Assembly: GCA_016098155.1 (NCBI GenBank)
Contig: JAAAJB010000238.1
Coordinates: 1-45,131 of the forward strand
Direction of reading: 5' to 3'
DNA: 45,131 nucleotides
From: Actinomortierella ambigua
Taxonomy: Eukaryota > Mortierellomycota > Mortierellomycetes > Mortierellales > Mortierellaceae
Position 1 is the first letter of the stretch, and each line of letters opens with the position of its first letter. The notes beneath the pieces were generated by a model, which did not search any database, was not told the DNA's origin, and saw nothing but the letters and a program-made list of their open reading frames with translations. The position numbers were made by a program, and so were the translations under genes. This document shows, in pieces, positions 8,628 to 19,070 of the stretch.

Positions 8628-10035
8628 ATGGAGATGCAAGCTCCTCCTCTGTCTCGTACAATTTGCCCTGGTAAATGCGTCTTGTACGAATCTTGATGGG
8701 CTTTTCTTGCATGATGCGAGTGACATTGTCCGCGGTGTCCTCAATAAAGGTGTATTTGAACCCCTCTGGTGTTCTCCTGATGTTGATGACCACATCAAAG
8801 ATTGGTCGAGATGTCCTCTGTGGGACCACCTTTCGGCCATCGACCGCATTTCGGTCCGACACCAGTGCCGATGTCGTTCCTCCGAGGGCCTTGTTCAGCA
8901 TTGGATTGAAAACGAGGTCCTGGATGTTCCCGTGGACCGACGCCACCATCTGGATGGACCGAAGAGCAATCGTTTGGCACACCTCCATCTCCTCCTTTTT
9001 GTTCAGCTCATCGATGGCAATCACATCGGGCGAGTGGTTGCGCACACAGTCGAGCAATGTAGCATATTGCTTCTCTGGGTTGGCGGGCCGGAACACACGG
9101 GACGTGCCTACAAATTCGCTCTTCATCCCCGCATCTCCGCACACCTCGCCAGAGGTGTCGACTAGGCACAGACACCTGCCTTGGGAAAGATACTTACATA
9201 TCTCCCGGAGAGTCGTCGTCTTCCCGACATTTGGCGCGCCACAGAGTAGAATATTTTTGGTCTCAACGAGGCCCTCAAAGATGGGTAACAGCCCCGTCAC
9301 GTTCCGACCGACCCGGATCGTGAGGCCTGTGGTGACACCGTCGTAGGTCACAGCAGCTAATCGGTGGAGGGTGTCTCCAAAGATGGTACGGTTACTGTGT
9401 GCGTCCGTCGGTCCTTCCCCTGGCAGCTTGTCCAGAATCATGTGAATGTCTGGGTATTCGACGACCTTGTTATAACCCACACATCTCCCCTGAACTTTGG
9501 CGGACACATTCGACCCAACGTCGATGAAAATATCGGTGAGTGCGGTGTCCTCCAAGTCAAGGTCCTCGAGGTCCATGTCGTCCAGAAGATCCGAAATGGC
9601 GGCAACGTCACAGCGAACAGCGAGAGGAAGGATGGTCTTGGTAGTTTCGACAGCCTTGGCCACGGGAGGCTTGGCAGACAGTGGAGTGGTTTTCTGGGCC
9701 AACTGGCGGGATGTGGCCACAGGACTCTTGGTAGTTTGGCTGAATTTGGCCACAGGAGGCTGGACGGAGGAGGATGCTGCAGCTTTACGATTCGGGGATG
9801 GAGGTGGGGATGGGTGCGCAGGCTTGGCTTGCGGGGTAACAATATCCATCGTGAGAAACACCGTACTGTTCTTGTCCTTCAGCGCCAGATAGTTGGTGGA
9901 GCCTACGATCCGTGTGAGCTTTTTGCTAGTGTCGATATTTCGCCGCTTGAGTGCCTTGACGAACTGATCCACAGGAACCGACTTTTCGAGTCCAAAGCAC
10001 TCTAGGGCTGCCGCTTTGATCTTGGATGGGTCCAT
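8620..10035 (-). CDS. Ycf45/SpoIIIAA-type P-loop ATPase, intronless, 471 aa
   Basis: The C-terminal two thirds match the pattern of the cyanobacterial/plastid Ycf45 and bacterial SpoIIIAA ATPases. In order: FGDTLHRLAAV...GVTTGLTIRVGRNV before the P-loop, Walker A GAPNVGKT (residues 266-273), DTSGEVCGDAG, Walker B DVIAIDEL (337-344), a SVHGNIQDLVFNP sensor-like segment, and LGGTTSALVSDRNA. The 100-aa N-terminus (KIKAAALECFGLEKS...) looks like a small helical domain, followed by an A/P/K-rich linker. The start is ATG 10035: upstream in-frame codons are open but resemble leader sequence, and a TATA box lies 88-94 nt upstream. The gene has no intron, unlike most neighbours. Role unknown; a nucleic-acid-associated or assembly ATPase is likely from the family. 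Bacterial or algal acquisition is possible but unproven. Confidence 0.85.
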   Translation of the reverse strand: MDPSKIKAAALECFGLEKSVPVDQFVKALKRRNIDTSKKLTRIVGSTNYLALKDKNSTVFLTMDIVTPQAKPAHPSPPPSPNRKAAASSSVQPPVAKFSQTTKSPVATSRQLAQKTTPLSAKPPVAKAVETTKTILPLAVRCDVAAISDLLDDMDLEDLDLEDTALTDIFIDVGSNVSAKVQGRCVGYNKVVEYPDIHMILDKLPGEGPTDAHSNRTIFGDTLHRLAAVTYDGVTTGLTIRVGRNVTGLLPIFEGLVETKNILLCGAPNVGKTTTLREICKYLSQGRCLCLVDTSGEVCGDAGMKSEFVGTSRVFRPANPEKQYATLLDCVRNHSPDVIAIDELNKKEEMEVCQTIALRSIQMVASVHGNIQDLVFNPMLNKALGGTTSALVSDRNAVDGRKVVPQRTSRPIFDVVINIRRTPEGFKYTFIEDTADNVTRIMQEKPIKIRTRRIYQGKLYETEEELASPYE

Positions 10036-10122
10036 TTCAGTAATAAAAATATGGTGGGGTAGGGTGAGGGTGGTGGAGTTGAGGATGAAGGATGTCAAGG
10101 GTTGAAAACAAAAAAGTTGAAA

Positions 10123-10129
10123 ATTTATA
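10123..10129 (-). promoter_or_regulatory. TATA box of the Ycf45-like gene
   Basis: On the minus strand TATAAAT lies 88-94 nt before the ATG at 10035. Confidence 0.55.
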
Positions 10130-12470
10130 TACACACGATGGCTGTGTGGAAATGGATGTTGACATATTGTTGGGTCATCCAATTTTTTTTCCTTGGTGCA
10201 CAGCTGTGCTAAGGGCGAAAGAAAATGCCCGAGGAGGACAAATATGAAAAAAAAACCACCTGAGTTCACCTTCCCGCTGCAAGCTGTCACGCGCACACGA
10301 AGCTGGCCATTCTCACGCTCTTACCATTTTCCTCGCGATAATGCTCGAATACGACGCGGATGTTTGGTGCCTTGCATGAAGCGGGGCGGCCAAACATGGA
10401 TCGGCCCAAATAAACTTGGGCGCAGGGGGCATATTACCCACCCCACCCCCCTTCGGGCGAGGAATTCTTACTACGAATTGGTACCACTTCAGCTATACCT
10501 GTGCCGAAGAAGAGGGAGTACCAACACCACTTCTTTCGATACCAAGGTATCGGGCTAACCAAAACATCGAAATATAGTGCTGTCAATATATATAAATTCG
10601 CTCCCCCTCCCCCTTGGAAAAATTCCCTACTCATCTTGCTGCAGGTGGCCAGATAGCCACCTGGAAACAAGCAACTCTCATTTCCACATACCCTTGCCCA
10701 AGCCTGAAGAGTAGTCCGTGTGTTGATAGTGATGCGACAGAAGCAGACCTTGTGTGCCCTGGCCTACTGGAGTCCCAAACTTGTTGCAATCCCTCAGGGG
10801 AGTAAGGCATGTCGAACTTCATTGTCACATGGTCAATGCAAAAAGAAATTGTGCCAGCGCAACACCATTGTCTCTAACACCATCAACGAATCATCTCAGA
10901 GAATCATTTCAGGGCCCACAAGCTTACTCATCTGTTAGCTTGATGTTGTGCACTCATGTGTCAACCATGCACACAATGCCTCGGTAGACAATGCTCTGCT
11001 CGCGGTCCAGAGCAAGCCGAAGTATCGTAACCGTGCCACACATCGTGCGTTCCATCGAGGCGTTGAGCAGACAGCATGGAACCACCTAGCGCTCGCCAAG
11101 TCGCGATATTACTCGATATCGCCAACCAGCGCTGACCACCTGCAACGACAATGTCCCCAGAGTTGACGTATTGTTCATCCATCGCACCAGCACCCACGCG
11201 CCATCTATCCTTTTTGCTACCGATGATAGTACTCATAACCACCAGCAACACGGAGGGAAACGGACTGGAGGGTGGCACATTGGCTTACACTGTACACCTT
11301 TCAGAGCGTGCTAGGGCTCGATGCGAATCACGCCAATGAAGGAGCGCACGTGTTGTCGGCTTGGAGCATGTCGCTCAGGAAATCACACGAAGTAAAGGTT
11401 GTTCATTGATCGTTTCAAAGTGAACAGCCAGTTGCTTTTTTTTTTTTTTTTAATAGCGACCACTGCAGCTGCCACTGCCTTGACTTTAAGCTACCTCGGT
11501 ACCTTGATGGTGTCAATTCTCATTTGAGCACCATTAGCACGAGCCTCAACATCCCTCTGTAGACCCGTTATGTCAATCATTGCGTAGATTAGAAGCTACT
11601 CGCACGCTATGAAGGACTACTGTCAAGAGAAAAAAAAAGCAACCGCTCGCCACTAGGTGCGCATCTTCTGACGGCGGTTCAAACAAGCGCTCTTTTTGGC
11701 CTCACCCATGGCATAGTCTCAGATTGAAGAGGAGAATACTAACATGGCTGCTGAGATGTGCCATACAATGAAATGAAGGCATCCATTGCAAGCCCCCACA
11801 TAAGCTAAACCGGACTTTGAGTGTCTTATGGATTGTCACAAGCTTCAATTTCTCATCTCGCGAGGAACCAAAAGAAAATCGAAGACTGGGTAGTTTTACC
11901 CAAATCATATTTTGACATCATTCTCGGCATTTTTCGTCTTGATAGTTTGGTCTCCAGAGACCAACTTTTCATGGCTATATTGACGAGAAGGCTAGTCTTT
12001 TTAAATGTTGGTGGCACAGCTGTCACCACCCCCTTGCTGACTGTGTTGTCATGGCCACGTAGACTGGGACGACATGTCGGCCCTAAAGTTACCGCTTCAA
12101 CGGGTAGCCCGCATCAAATCGCTTGGAAATGACCACCCTTGAAAGGTCTCGACATGGGTGAGCGCTTGAGGATACCAAGCTTAGAAAACTGACAGATGGC
12201 GGGTCGAGGAGACTTGTACACCAGAACGTTCCAGGAGCGCAAGACTTGAAAAATCAAGGGCCTCTGTACCGTCTATTTTGCCTCCCCTTCCCAAAGAGGC
12301 CCTGTCAATTAGATAGGATAGTATTCGACTACCCCTTCTTGCCTCCTTGCAGGCTTTCGAGGCCTTACCCTCCTGCTCTATTTTCATTCGAAAGGCCGGT
12401 GGTATGCGGTCTCCCTTGACTTGGCTTTCCCCTTGACCCAACGAACGGCCCGAACAGTCCTGCTTCCCAA
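10130..12470. other. Long gene-poor stretch
   Basis: No gene could be defended here. A TATATATAAA element lies near 10586 on the plus strand but leads into no convincing ORF. Two weak orphan ORFs are the best that can be listed: 10961-11278 on the minus strand (105 codons) and 11821-12132 on the plus strand (103 codons). Neither shows a domain, and codon use is not clearly that of neighbouring genes. A poly-T run lies near 11437-11451. Confidence 0.45.
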
Positions 12471-12472
12471 GC

Positions 12473-12479
12473 ATAAATA
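12473..12479 (+). promoter_or_regulatory. TATA-like element of the double cystine-knot gene
   Basis: ATAAATA lies about 85 nt before ATG 12559, followed by a C/T-rich leader. Confidence 0.45.
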
Positions 12480-12558
12480 ACATGGTTCCACTCAACACTC
12501 TCCATCTCTACCCAAACTGATCTCATTTCCGCCGTCACCCTCTCTGTTCTTCAGAACC

Positions 12559-12915
12559 ATGATCAAAAACTCACGCTCGCGTATCCTTGCTTTCGGCGCC
12601 GCCGCTTTGGTGATCCTTGCCCTCACGACTCCCGCGCCGGCGTCTGCACAGTCCTGTAGCAAATACTTTCAAAACTGTGAAGATTTCACTTGCTGCACGG
12701 GTCAGAATCTGTATTGCAAAGATGACCCCATGGTGGGCAAGCACTGCGCGTACATCAAAGAGCCCGAGCCCAAGCCCCAGCCCATGTGCAAGCAGCGCAG
12801 AACGCCTTGTAGGAGGGGTCAATGTTGTAGAGGATTGGTCTGTTCCAGATTCGTGGGACGACCAAACACCCCTTTCCTGTGCCGTCTTCCACAGTTTGCA
12901 GGAATCCGTGCGTAG
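12559..12915 (+). CDS. Secreted cysteine-rich protein with two knottin-like modules (118 aa)
   Basis: Intronless small secreted protein. Residues 1-30 form a signal peptide (basic start, core GAAALVILALTT, cleavage after PASA). The mature 88 aa contain 12 cysteines in two modules separated by a proline/glutamate linker (KEPEPKPQP). Module 1 spacing is C-6-C-4-CC-6-C-9-C; module 2 is C-6-C-4-CC-4-C-12-C. The arrangement C..C..CC..C..C with six residues in the first loop is the inhibitor-cystine-knot framework, shared by protease inhibitors, channel-blocking peptides and antimicrobial peptides across kingdoms. Activity cannot be inferred from the framework alone. Module 2 is strongly basic (KQRR, RRGQ, RG), module 1 more acidic. 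An effector-like or defensive extracellular role is plausible but is inference. Confidence 0.8.
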   Translation: MIKNSRSRILAFGAAALVILALTTPAPASAQSCSKYFQNCEDFTCCTGQNLYCKDDPMVGKHCAYIKEPEPKPQPMCKQRRTPCRRGQCCRGLVCSRFVGRPNTPFLCRLPQFAGIRA

Positions 12916-15288
12916 TCGTAGGGGATAACATTGAGGCATGGTATATATTCGCGTTGCCACCCACGATAGCGCCAGTTTTTCAACATTTTTCTATAGTAAA
13001 TCAGACATGTGTCCCGGAAAAAGTCAGGCCTCCCTTCACACAGAAATCGTCAATAACTGTTTGTCTATTGCTCGTTAGCATCTGGCGATTGGAATACACG
13101 GTGCCCTATAACCAGTCTTCGAACTGTATATTGAACCTTGAGGGATCTTGGTACGCAATTTTCGCAGTTACCATGAGCACCCAACACCCTCGGTTGTCTA
13201 ATTTAAACGATACATGGCAGCATTTCCACGCCATGCTGGTAGCAAGCGATTAAAACTCTCGCTCCAGAGCTTGGGAAGCAAAGCGAATGGACAAAGGTTT
13301 TGATTGCCTTTCTCCCAATCTCATATCCTTCCCCTCCTCCTCCTCCTATATTTCCCTTCTGCTACACCTCCTTCTCCCGTTACTCTCCCCTTTTTCATGC
13401 CCCTCTTCAGTGAGCATCGTATTCGCGACCCACCCAAGCGAAATTCATGCCCCTGACCAACCCCCTCCTACTTCTCCACCAGCACTAAAACTTAGCACCC
13501 CTCCACTAAAAAAAACCGCGAGCCTTTTCGTATCACATCACGGTGCCGAACCACTCGCTTTTGTACGCTATTGGGGCGATGCTGCAGGAGACAACCTGTG
13601 TTCCTGGCACATATGCGTGCCCCTTACTTCTCTTAACCACATAGCTGTCTGAATAAATTGAACTGGCAAGGCGAGTAGGAGCAGCAGAGCTACTATCCTT
13701 CAAGTCTGTCTCTCGCCCTCGCCCCCTACCTTTTTCCACTTGAGTGCACGAAGTGGACACGTAGGTGGGGTAAAATCCAAGATAAGCACGACCGACTGAA
13801 CGTCAAAAGGGCACTGGGGATCTGTGAGAACAGCATATAGACACAGATATGTACTTGGATAAGGCGAAGTAAAATCCCGTTAAGCGTTGCATAGAAGTTT
13901 TGTTAAGGAATAAGGAATGCTCAGATTGTATGAAAATATCATGGAAGAAGAATAGTATAGCTCTTTTTTAAAGTCCAGGATAATTCAGGGCGAGAGAAAC
14001 GGAGGTGAGGCACGGGATCCGTGGCGCCCGTCGGCTTGCAGTCAGTCTTGATTCAGGATGCGTAAACACACTTCTCAAAGACGTGCGTCTGGACCTGAGA
14101 AAACGATCAAATTTATTGTCCCTGAGTTCCTTAGTAGGTTACATCGCCCGCCGATAATGCCTCTCTCCTCTGGCCCACCTCTGGCTCTCATTCGAAAGAG
14201 TCAAGGGCGATGTTCTTTGTATCTATCTGCACAGTCATAAGCACCGTCCAGATTCTCCCATGTCATGGTAAAAATTGCTCATGTTGACATCCTCGACTGA
14301 TTGTTTGGATTGCAAAGGGTGTAGTCTAGGGATAATGATCCAGCACTTAAACCATGATATTCGCTAAGGTGGATGACGGAGCGGAAATCTAGGGGGAACT
14401 CGACAATAGCACGCAGTCATGGCAGACGCGATAGATTGGTTTGAGTCCCGGAAAAGTTCAAGACCAAGACCATTGGTGAGCCAACGTACCTGAAGATAGA
14501 AGACCTGTATACTATGAATTGATCGAGCACGCAGTTACCAAACAAATATTATCAAACGACCTTTTTTTTTTTTTTTTTTTGAAAAACTGCGTTGTGCGCA
14601 TGATCATGCCAACGGTAGGAATAAAAACAGCACGAATAGACCTCTTGATAGACAAAAAAGCTGTCGCAGTTCGTTGCGCGTAGTCGACTACGATTTGCCC
14701 TTTTCCGTACGATTTTAACCATAGTGTAAGCCGTGACTCAATTATTGAAAAAGGTAGCTTTGGCATTTTCACACCGTGGGTTGTTTCTCTGCTTCCAGTC
14801 TTTCCTCCCCCATACTGTTTGAACAAGTTCCCGAACATTAAGATTGGCTTCTGGAGAGTTTCACAGTCAAGGACTTCGTTGACTGAGTTGAACCATTATC
14901 CGCAGCTGAAAAAGCTATATCTTTGACAAATAAATGGGTAATGGCAGGACTTGCCTGCCGCTTACACAATTAGGTAGAGTGTTCAAAATGTGCAGCGTTG
15001 AGTCTCTTTCCATAGTTGTGGCCACCAAGACGATTCTTTAGGGCTCGTTAAGAAAGGTCTTGTGAGCGGATGATTAGAAATGGTGCAAATATCGGCAGTC
15101 CCATTCAGCACGAGATCACAGCCTTTCCCTTCCTCAAATACGATCTAATCTGGTTGGCGGAGTGACAACAATGTCCTCTTTCATGTCTGTATCCGCCAAG
15201 CACCTAGCTTTGCGTTACCTATGAATGAGACATTACTCAAGGAGAAGGGTTTCTATAAACTTTCCACCAGCACGACTTGCACTGGGGC
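12916..15288. other. Gene-poor stretch
   Basis: About 2.4 kb without a supported gene. It contains a CT-rich patch (13320-13420), a poly-T run (14562-14580) and scattered short ORFs with no domain or codon support. No terminal repeats or transposase remnants were recognised. Confidence 0.45.
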
Positions 15289-15297
15289 ATCTGATAG
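15289..15297 (+). promoter_or_regulatory. GATA-factor box ATCTGATAG
   Basis: This sequence differs at one base from ATCWGATAA, the site known for fungal iron-responsive GATA repressors (SreA/Urbs1 type). It lies about 590 bp before the siderophore-transporter ATG. Confidence 0.4.
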
Positions 15298-15440
15298 CCT
15301 TGTTGTGCTGTTTTGTTTATAGTGTGTTCTTGTTTGTTGTGCCCTCTCGTTTGTCTGTTCCTTGGTCTCACTGAATCGCCATGCACCCATTGAATCTCCG
15401 CGTGAGAAAGACGCCTCACTTCGCTCAGGGTACATTGCCC

Positions 15441-15449
15441 ATCTGATAA
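15441..15449 (+). promoter_or_regulatory. GATA-factor box ATCTGATAA (SreA-type consensus)
   Basis: Exact match to ATCWGATAA, about 437 bp before the transporter ATG and 144 bp after the first box. Functional assignment is inferred from family knowledge. Confidence 0.5.
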
Positions 15450-15622
15450 CGTCTAGGCCCTTCCGCTCTCAAACGAATGCAAGTGCCACGCCCATCTACA
15501 CTGCGAGCCAAAAACATCTACATGTAAACAGGTAAGTGAACCAACTTGGGGAATAAGTGACCCATCACCCTTCAAGCACCGCCCATCTCTGCTCTCTGGC
15601 ATCATTCAGGAAATCACTCGCC

Positions 15623-15651
15623 TTTTTTTTTTTTTTTTTATTTTTTTTTTT
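15623..15651. repeat. Poly-T tract interrupted by one A
   Basis: Seventeen T, one A, then eleven T, in the promoter region of the siderophore transporter. Such tracts tend to exclude nucleosomes. Confidence 0.9.
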
Positions 15652-15724
15652 CCTTCAACGCCCGCTGCTGACGATTTTCTACTTCCGTGGTGTGCATGGG
15701 GAAACACAAGCAAACCAAGATGCA

Positions 15725-15731
15725 TATAAAT
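15725..15731 (+). promoter_or_regulatory. TATA box of the siderophore transporter
   Basis: TATAAAT lies about 155 nt before ATG 15886. Confidence 0.5.
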
Positions 15732-15885
15732 TTAAGTACTTTCCCAACTCTGGTGATCTCGTCCCTTCACTTGCCCACATTGATACTCTTTTGACGATCA
15801 GGGACGTTATTTTTTTTTTCATCCTTGCTGTACCATTCCTTGCATCGAAAATAGCCACGTTGTATTTCGAGATCCCCGTTCAACA

Positions 15886-17862
15886 ATGCATAGTCAAACA
15901 GCCAAGGAAGAGGAGGAACAGCATGTAGGAGTCGAGCCCAGCACCTCTTCTCCTTCCGACATACCACCTCAGGAAGAATACAGTCATGTTCTCGAGCGCA
16001 AGAACATGACCAAGAGAGAGTTTAATTTGCTCTGGGCAGGGTAGGCTACATCTCCATTTGTCTCTCATACCCTGAGTTCCTTGTTGCCAGTTCAACTCAT
16101 GACTATCTGCTACATCTCTTCATGATTCTCAGTGTTTTGATTCAAGCGTTTTGTATGTCGTTCGAGATCCAGATAACGTACGGCATTGCTGGCTATGTCA
16201 ACGCCTACTTCCAGACTACATCACTGCAGGCCGTTCTCCCCACGATTCAGGCGGTCATATCGACATCTTTGGTCCCGCTATACACCAAGGTCTCGGATGT
16301 CTTTGGTCGTGCGCCCTCTCTAACCTTTGCATTCCTGTGCTACCTGGTGGGCCTGACTATAGAAGGTAGTGCTCGCTCATTCGAACACTTTGCCATCGGC
16401 CAGATCGTTTATAGCTTGGGCTCCACTGGTATTCAAGCCTTGTCTCAAGTCGTCATTGCCGGTAGGATCATTGACACATAGACACACATAATTTGCCCTC
16501 CCTTGTCCAATGAGGCCTTTTCGGTCGCGTTAATGCTCAAATCGCTTTATTTATTCCCATTCCTGTACCTCCCCTCCCCCCCCCCCCCCCAAAAAAAACA
16601 CAATAGACACAACAAGCCTACTTACGCGTGGTATCATGTTTGCCATGTATGATGTGGGCACGATCGCCAACATTTGGATCTCTCAGGCCTTGATCGACCC
16701 AATGACTCTTGGGGGAGCCCCAGACAAATGGCGTATTAGCTACATTGCAACCGGGTGCGTGACAGGCTTTGGAGCTCTGGCACTCATGCTTCCACTATGG
16801 TATGTTCAAGTGCAGCTCAGGCGCCGGAACGTCGCTCAGGTCCCGCACAAGAATCTCCGTTGGCTTACCGAAGAATTTGACATTCCTGGCGCTGTCTTGC
16901 TGACGGCAGCACTGGCGTTCGTATGTCTGCCTCTGACGCTGGCCAAGCGTGTGGAGGGCAACTGGAGCAGTCCCCTCATCATCTCCATGCTGTGCCTCGG
17001 TGTCATCTGTTTCGTCGTGCTCTTCTTTTGGGAAACCCGCTGGGCCAGACGACCCATCCTATCCGTCAAGGTCTGGACCAACCGCACCGCCTTTGGAAGC
17101 CTCATGGTCATCTTCATGCTCAAATTTATGGGTAATGTTTCCTGGCAGTACCTGACCCAGTACTTTGTGGTCTCGCGCGATTTGACCTTTGGCAATGCCA
17201 CGTGGCTGGTCCGTGGCTACCATCTAGGATGGCTTGTCTTTCAGCTGATTGCGGCCTTCCTGCTAAAGCGTTACAAGAGAGCTCGTCTGATGGTGTGGGG
17301 CGGCGTGTCGCTGTACACTCTGGGCATCGGTCTCATGATCCCTGCGCGCCATCGCACAGCCTCGTCGGCCTTCATCGTGGTGGCTCAAGTGCTTGGAGGT
17401 GCAGGAGCTGGATTTGCCCATCTGGCGTGCTCGGTTCTGGTGACGGGCGTGGTGCATAGGCGGGATATTGCTTCTGTGGTTGGCGCGACTCAGATCCTGG
17501 TATGGTTTGGCTATGCGATCGGCGGTGCTGTCTCTGGCGCCATCTGGACGCAGTATCTGCCGAACCGACTCCAAGCTCATGTGACAGGACCCTTGGATGA
17601 GACAAAGGCCATGAACGATCCACTCAAGTATGTCAAGAACTTGCCCACGGAAACTAGGATGCAGGTGATTGAGGCTTACAGCGACTCCATCAAGCTCATG
17701 TCGATTGTTGGTCTCGCCTCTGCATTGCTCACTCTTCTATGTACGAGTATGCTACAGCATGTTGATCTCGATCAGGACCAAGATGCTCAGGATCTCATTG
17801 CCATGGGAGAGGACGCTCTTGCGGAAAAGGCTGATGACGAAGTGTTGGAGACAAAGAAGTGA
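15886..17862 (+). CDS. MFS siderophore-iron transporter (SIT/ARN family), 579 aa, three exons
   Basis: Plasma-membrane H+ symporter family that imports ferric siderophores. Exons: 15886-16040, 16133-16461, 16607-17862. Both introns (92 and 145 nt) are GT-AG and in phase; the second carries a C15-A8 homopolymer. The protein has an acidic hydrophilic N-terminus, the pre-TM motif RKNMTKREFNLLWAG, and about 14 hydrophobic segments. Recognisable points are the family's VSDVFGRAP loop (MFS motif A region), the GSTGIQALSQVVIADTTSL...RG segment typical of SIT transporters, and a KWRISYI segment where relatives have NWRWGY. It ends with an acidic, lysine-terminated tail. The start is the first ATG after the TATA box. 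Two GATA boxes upstream fit repression by iron. No siderophore biosynthesis gene is in the window, so it may take up xenosiderophores. Substrate unknown. Confidence 0.88.
16576..16598. repeat. C15-A8 homopolymer junction inside a transporter intron
   Basis: Fifteen C followed by eight A just before the acceptor of the second siderophore-transporter intron, replacing the usual pyrimidine tract. The run length may be a sequencing uncertainty. Confidence 0.85.
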
Positions 17863-18335
17863 TACTATGCTAGGACCTAACGTCAATTGTCCTATTCAGA
17901 CAGAAAAAAAAAAGATATGTGCTACTGCACAAAAATGACTCTCGATGAAGTAGGGCTAATGTTTTCGTGGAAGCCATGCCCACGAATATATGACGAAGGA
18001 CATAAGGGAGATACAGTGACATGAGTAAGGGGGGAAAGAGTAGAAAGAAGTTGTGACTGATAAATGTGCCTCATACTCAGCCTAGCGTACCATGCTGCTA
18101 TTGGCGCTTAGAGCTCGAGAGTACTTTTTCTTTTTCATCGGGGAGAGGATGAGCAGCTATGGATATGCAACCTTTTTGGGTTGTTATTGTTTGTGCTGGC
18201 TTAGAATGCGTCTGTTTGACCCAAATTAGTTGATAATTTGGTTAGCTCAAGCGTAGATCCAACATGGCTCGAGCCTTTGTTTGTAAACGCAAATGAAGCT
18301 GCGATCAAAAGAAAAACACCGCGTGTGTGTAGCCG

Positions 18336-19070
18336 ATGTGCTTTGACCTACTCCTGTGTCCTGTACCAATCAGAATGGCAACAATGCATTTTTTCCTTCG
18401 TATTCCAACTAACGGCCTCGTTTTTACCATGCACAACAAAAGAACCGTTAATTTCGGGAGGTGCACTTGCATGCGCATTTCAAATGATCCACCTAACGTG
18501 GTGAACGACCACAGGCATTCTCCCATAAAGAGTTTATCCTTGACGTTTGACACCTACACCTCGTTCGGCAGCGCAGAATTGGCGTTACAAGAGTTTGACC
18601 ATTCACGATTTTTATACTGCTCCGAGTCCCGCGTGACCGCGCCCCCTCCGTTGACCAACGTTGGTCTTTTGTGCTGGCGCTTGTCCGACATGTCCATTTG
18701 CGGCATCGTTGGCCGTTGGCATGACAATACCGCAACAGTCTGCTGGTTAATCTGCAAAAGCCTTCTTTTCTACGGGCCAGACACACCTATCGGACCCTGG
18801 AAGCTAGAGCCAACAGTTGTGGCCAGCGATAAGAATAGTAACAGCTTAATTGGACGCAGTATCTTGACGATAATTTGTTTTGGACACAACGCGTTAGTCT
18901 ACCATCGCTCGCGCATGCACTGTTCTCGAGTACACTGTCGGAAGGAAAAGGGGGTTTGCATTGTGATCATAAGTGTTTGGCCGAAGGTCAGCCAAAGATA
19001 CATTGCGGTGTCGACGGCGACCGGAGTTTATCCCTCTCCTTTGTTCCCTTCATCTCGTTCGCAACAGTAG
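18336..19070 (+). CDS. Orphan ORF (244 codons), doubtful
   Basis: A continuous ATG-initiated frame of 244 codons, long for chance at this base composition. It is unusually rich in C, H, S and I and lacks any recognisable domain. Codon use is intermediate: some runs favour C-ending codons (GAC ACC TAC ACC), others do not. There is no clear TATA box and no poly(A) signal was found. No other-strand frame explains it. It could be a lineage-specific gene, a decayed gene or chance. Confidence 0.25.
   Translation: MCFDLLLCPVPIRMATMHFFLRIPTNGLVFTMHNKRTVNFGRCTCMRISNDPPNVVNDHRHSPIKSLSLTFDTYTSFGSAELALQEFDHSRFLYCSESRVTAPPPLTNVGLLCWRLSDMSICGIVGRWHDNTATVCWLICKSLLFYGPDTPIGPWKLEPTVVASDKNSNSLIGRSILTIICFGHNALVYHRSRMHCSRVHCRKEKGVCIVIISVWPKVSQRYIAVSTATGVYPSPLFPSSRSQQ

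Noticed and set aside
10036..10296. 87-codon in-frame N-terminal extension of the Ycf45-like ORF
   Set aside because: The codons correspond to promoter and leader sequence, including the TATA box at 10123-10129. The peptide is not presequence-like, and ATG 10035 begins a structured domain.
13287..13652. 121-codon plus-strand ORF
   Set aside because: It begins in a CT-rich tract giving S/L/P runs. There is no promoter, domain or codon support.
14395..14465. GGTTTGAGTCCCGG, resembling a tRNA T-arm
   Set aside because: It does not match TTCRANY, and no acceptor stem or anticodon arm could be paired. Other GGTTCGA-like hits (near 6253 and 24885) also fail.
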